This document shows, in pieces, positions 31,431-33,796 of a stretch of 33,796 nucleotides of DNA. A program made the translations under genes and the position numbers. Position 1 is the stretch's first letter; each line of letters opens with the position of its first letter. The DNA is taken from assembly GCA_021323775.1 (NCBI GenBank), contig JAJPKK010000260.1, forward strand, positions 1 through 33,796, read 5' to 3'. The notes beneath the pieces were generated by a model. The model saw only the letters and a program-made list of their open reading frames with translations. It was not told the DNA's origin and made no database searches. Source of the stretch: Hyphomicrobiales bacterium (lineage in GTDB: Bacteria; Pseudomonadota; Alphaproteobacteria; Rhizobiales; Xanthobacteraceae).

Positions 31431-32468
31431 ATGTTCCGCCTGAGCACAATCGCCCTGCTGTTCGGAATTATCGCGGCTGCGCTCGCCGGGCCTGAAGGCT
31501 ACTTGTTCGCGCAAGCGCCGGCTGACCCGAATGGCGCCCCCAACCCATATCGTCTCGACGTGAATTGGTTGAAGATCCCAGATGGCCGCAAGGTCGGGCA
31601 GGTGACCGGCGTCGACATCGATCCCGACGGCAAGAGCGTCTGGGTCTTTGATCGATGCGGGGCAAGAGACTGTGTCAACTCGACACTTGATCCCATCCTG
31701 AAATTCGATGCTGCCGGAAATTTTGTAGCCGGCTTTGGCCAGGGTCTCTTCAATCATCCACATGGATTCTATGTCGATCACGAGGGCAACGTGTGGGCGA
31801 CCGACAATGTCGGTGGCCACGGCAAGGGCCATCAGGTCATCAAGTTCAGCCCAGGTGGAAAGGTAGCGCTCACCCTTGGCACGCCTGGCGTCGCCGGCGA
31901 TGGGCCCAACATGTTCAACGCTCCAACGGATGTCGCGGTTGCGGCCAATGGCGACATCATCGTCAGTGACGGACATGGCGGCAACACCAACGCCCGGATC
32001 GTCAGGTTCACCAGTAGCGGCAAATTCATCATGGCGTGGGGCAGGCGGGGCTCAGGCCCCGGCGAGTTCGGGGTCAATCATTCGCTGGCGATCGATTCAG
32101 CGGGCCGCATATTCGTGGCCGACAGATCCAATAATCGGATCGAGATCTTCAGCCCGGATGGCGGATTCCTCGGGGAGTGGAAGCAGTTCGGCCGCCCAAG
32201 CGGTCTTTTCATTGACAAGCATGATGTTCTCTATGTGACCGATTCCGAGTCCAACACGGCGCAGAATCCGGGCTTCAAGCGCGGCGTGAGGATCGGCAGC
32301 GTGAAGGATGGTAAAGTCACGGCCTTCATCGCGGACCCCGCGCCGGCCAAAGAGGGGACCGGCGCCGCCAGCAACACTTGGGGAGAGTCCGTAGCCGCGG
32401 ATGACGCAGGCAATGTTTATGTCGGAATGTACGACGCCGGGACCGTATCGCGGTACGTGAAGAAATGA
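31431..32468 (+). CDS. Exported NHL-repeat/six-bladed beta-propeller protein
   Basis: 345 residues. The ATG at 31431 has GAGGAGGT five bases upstream. The signal peptide is LSTIALLFGIIAAALAGPEG, with YLFAQAPA following. The mature protein shows at least five NHL-like blades: PHGFYVDHEGNVWATDN, PTDVAVAANGDIIVSDG, NHSLAIDSAGRIFVADRSNN (RIEIF), PSGLFIDKHDVLYVTDS and GESVAADDAGNVYVGM. Each has the G/P-x-A-x-D-x-x-G-x-V/I-x-V-x-D signature. Two Cys (CGARDC) may form a disulfide. Related annotations include peptidylglycine amidating lyase-like proteins and periplasmic propellers, but the catalytic function is not assured. Neighbour to a solute-binding protein gene; no direct link is shown. Confidence 0.9.
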   Translation: MFRLSTIALLFGIIAAALAGPEGYLFAQAPADPNGAPNPYRLDVNWLKIPDGRKVGQVTGVDIDPDGKSVWVFDRCGARDCVNSTLDPILKFDAAGNFVAGFGQGLFNHPHGFYVDHEGNVWATDNVGGHGKGHQVIKFSPGGKVALTLGTPGVAGDGPNMFNAPTDVAVAANGDIIVSDGHGGNTNARIVRFTSSGKFIMAWGRRGSGPGEFGVNHSLAIDSAGRIFVADRSNNRIEIFSPDGGFLGEWKQFGRPSGLFIDKHDVLYVTDSESNTAQNPGFKRGVRIGSVKDGKVTAFIADPAPAKEGTGAASNTWGESVAADDAGNVYVGMYDAGTVSRYVKK

Positions 32469-32766
32469 GTCCGCGCAGCTCGCGGCGCCAGCCTTCACTC
32501 CTTAAGGCATGAGCGCCGTCGATGAGCCGCCGGTGATGAAAGCTGATCGTGGCTGGTCAAACGACACGGCGAGATCGCGATGACCGAGTCGGAAACGAAT
32601 ATCTTCCCGGCACCGCGACGCTTAAGCTTATGCATGAAAGCCCTGACGATGACCTCACTGGCCGTTCGCGTCACACTCAACGTGATGAGTCAAAATCAAC
32701 CCGATAGTCCGAATGATCTCGATACCCAACGAGATTTCCTTCGGTTGTCCCCGTGGCAAGGCTAAC
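32469..32766. other. Intergenic region before the solute-binding protein gene
   Basis: About 300 bases with somewhat lower GC. Two short frames exist but lack ribosome binding sites and known features. No promoter is convincing. Confidence 0.35.
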
Positions 32767-33744
32767 ATGCTTCGAATTCTCCAGGCCTCGGCCATTCTCG
32801 CGCTCGCATGTGCAGCCGTTTTGCGCGGTGACGCGCTGGCAGCCGACGATTATCCGAGCAAGCCGGTCCGCATTCTCGTGCCCTACGGGGCTGGCGGCGC
32901 CGGCGATCTGACCATCAGGCTGCTCGCAAACAAGCTCAGCCAGAACCTGAAGCAGCCCTTTGTCATTGAGAACAGGCCCGGCGCGGGAGGAATCGCCGCC
33001 ATGCGGGCTTTATTGAGCGCTCCGGCGGATGGCTACACGCTCGGCGAGATGGGCAACGGGCAGACCATCAGCATGAGCCTGTTTCAGAGCCTTCCTTACA
33101 GCGTCCTTAAGGATTTCGCGCCGATCTCTGTTGCCGCGAGCTTCGCGATGCTGCTGGTGGTGCCGCCCACATCGCCTTATAAGTCGGTAAGAGATGTGAT
33201 CGAGGCTGCGCGCAAGGCGCCGGGCAAACTCAACCTCGGAGCGATCAATCCCGGCAGCACGCAGAATCTTTCCGCGCACTTATTCCAGCAGGTCTCCAAC
33301 GCGGAGTTCACCATCGTCACCTATCGCACCACGCCGGACCTCGTTACCGCACTGCTGCGCGGAGAGGTCGCTCTCGGCTTTGATTACTACGCGGGTCTGG
33401 AGAGCACGATCGGTCCGGACAAGCTGCACGTCATCGCCACATCCGGCGAGGAGCGCGATCCTCTGCTGAAAAACGTGCCGACCGCAAAAGAGAGCGGGCT
33501 GCCGGATTATGTGGTGACGAGCTGGAACGGCGTCGGAGCGCCCGGCGGCGTTCCGGCCCAAATCATCGGCGCGCTCAGCGCTGAGATCAGGCGGGCGCTG
33601 GCGGCGCCTGACATTCAGCAGCGGATGCTGCGACTTGGACTGCAAGCGCGCGGGAGCACCCCTGAAGAAATGCGCAACCGGATGGCCGCGGATGCAGCCA
33701 AGTGGCGCGAGGTTATCGACAAGGCCGGAATTCCCAAGCATTAA
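32767..33744 (+). CDS. Periplasmic solute-binding protein of the tripartite tricarboxylate transporter (TctC/Bug) family
   Basis: 325 residues from the ATG at 32767, where AAGG precedes by about six bases; an upstream in-frame ATG (32713) would add residues that do not fit a signal peptide. The signal peptide is ILQASAILALACAAVLRGDA, cut after ALA. The family signature DDYPSKPVRILVPYGAGGAGD begins near residue 27, with VIENRPGAGGIAAMRAL, ADGYTLGEMGNGQT and TSWNGVGAPGGVPAQII as the other conserved blocks. Bug proteins bind carboxylates or other small metabolites in the periplasm. No TctA/TctB membrane genes are in the window, so it is an orphan receptor, as is common in this family. The ligand is unknown. 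Confidence 0.94.
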   Translation: MLRILQASAILALACAAVLRGDALAADDYPSKPVRILVPYGAGGAGDLTIRLLANKLSQNLKQPFVIENRPGAGGIAAMRALLSAPADGYTLGEMGNGQTISMSLFQSLPYSVLKDFAPISVAASFAMLLVVPPTSPYKSVRDVIEAARKAPGKLNLGAINPGSTQNLSAHLFQQVSNAEFTIVTYRTTPDLVTALLRGEVALGFDYYAGLESTIGPDKLHVIATSGEERDPLLKNVPTAKESGLPDYVVTSWNGVGAPGGVPAQIIGALSAEIRRALAAPDIQQRMLRLGLQARGSTPEEMRNRMAADAAKWREVIDKAGIPKH

Positions 33745-33796
33745 CGTTCGGTACGCCGCGCCCGGCGTGCTCCAATGTTGCTCGCTACCGGGGGCG

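Overview
The window reads as chromosomal DNA of an alphaproteobacterium of the Rhizobiales (Hyphomicrobiales), most likely Bradyrhizobium/Xanthobacteraceae-like. The reasons are the high GC, the gene order rpmH-rnpA-yidC-engB-DUF423-argB, the ArgB and YidC sequences, many short GC-rich palindromes between genes, and several small proteins of a type I associate with that group. The assignment rests on recognition alone; no search was run.

Layout. (1) 1-9.2 kb is a surface-polysaccharide cluster: a priming sugar-phosphate transferase (minus), a 63-residue coiled-coil protein (minus), a giant fusion (methyltransferase, coiled coil, four 38-residue repeats, two GT2 domains), a translationally coupled methyltransferase, and a convergent acyltransferase-3. 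From about 5.4 to 8.0 kb the DNA looks less GC-rich than its surroundings. (2) 9.2-13.9 kb holds small hypothetical genes, a tRNA-Cys, and a decayed island containing an integrase arm-domain fragment and a frameshifted restriction-type helicase fragment, followed by a Gly/Tyr/Cys-rich small protein. (3) 13.9-19.7 kb is the housekeeping block on the minus strand: DUF1194 protein, argB, DUF423 protein, engB, yidC, rnpA and rpmH, the last behind a good sigma-70-like promoter. (4) 19.9-23.8 kb is a plus-strand group of a TVP38/DedA-like membrane protein, a MerA/Lpd-like flavoprotein and a sensor kinase. A perfect 46-bp palindrome lies inside the coding sequence of the first. (5) 24.0-25.4 kb is a tRNA-Arg followed by broken genes: a DUF3644 fragment joined directly to an inverted epoxide-hydrolase fragment, then a repeat. 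(6) 25.4-33.7 kb is a series of genes for exported proteins: a metallo-beta-lactamase-fold hydrolase interrupted by one in-frame TAG, an unknown periplasmic protein, a Tat-type alpha/beta hydrolase with a Cys nucleophile, a DUF4344 metallopeptidase, an unknown protein with an EF-hand-like loop, a beta-propeller protein and a TctC/Bug solute-binding protein.

How genes work together. The sugar transferase would start a polysaccharide repeat unit on the lipid carrier, and the GT2 fusion, methyltransferase and acyltransferase would extend and decorate it. rnpA and yidC are coupled by an ATGA overlap. The flavoprotein and kinase are separated by only 4 nt. The last region has no single recognisable pathway. 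I see no CRISPR array, rRNA, complete insertion sequence or complete phage. The most unusual items are the multi-domain glycosyltransferase, the palindrome inside a gene, the single TAG in an otherwise intact hydrolase, and the Gly/Tyr/Cys-rich peptide.
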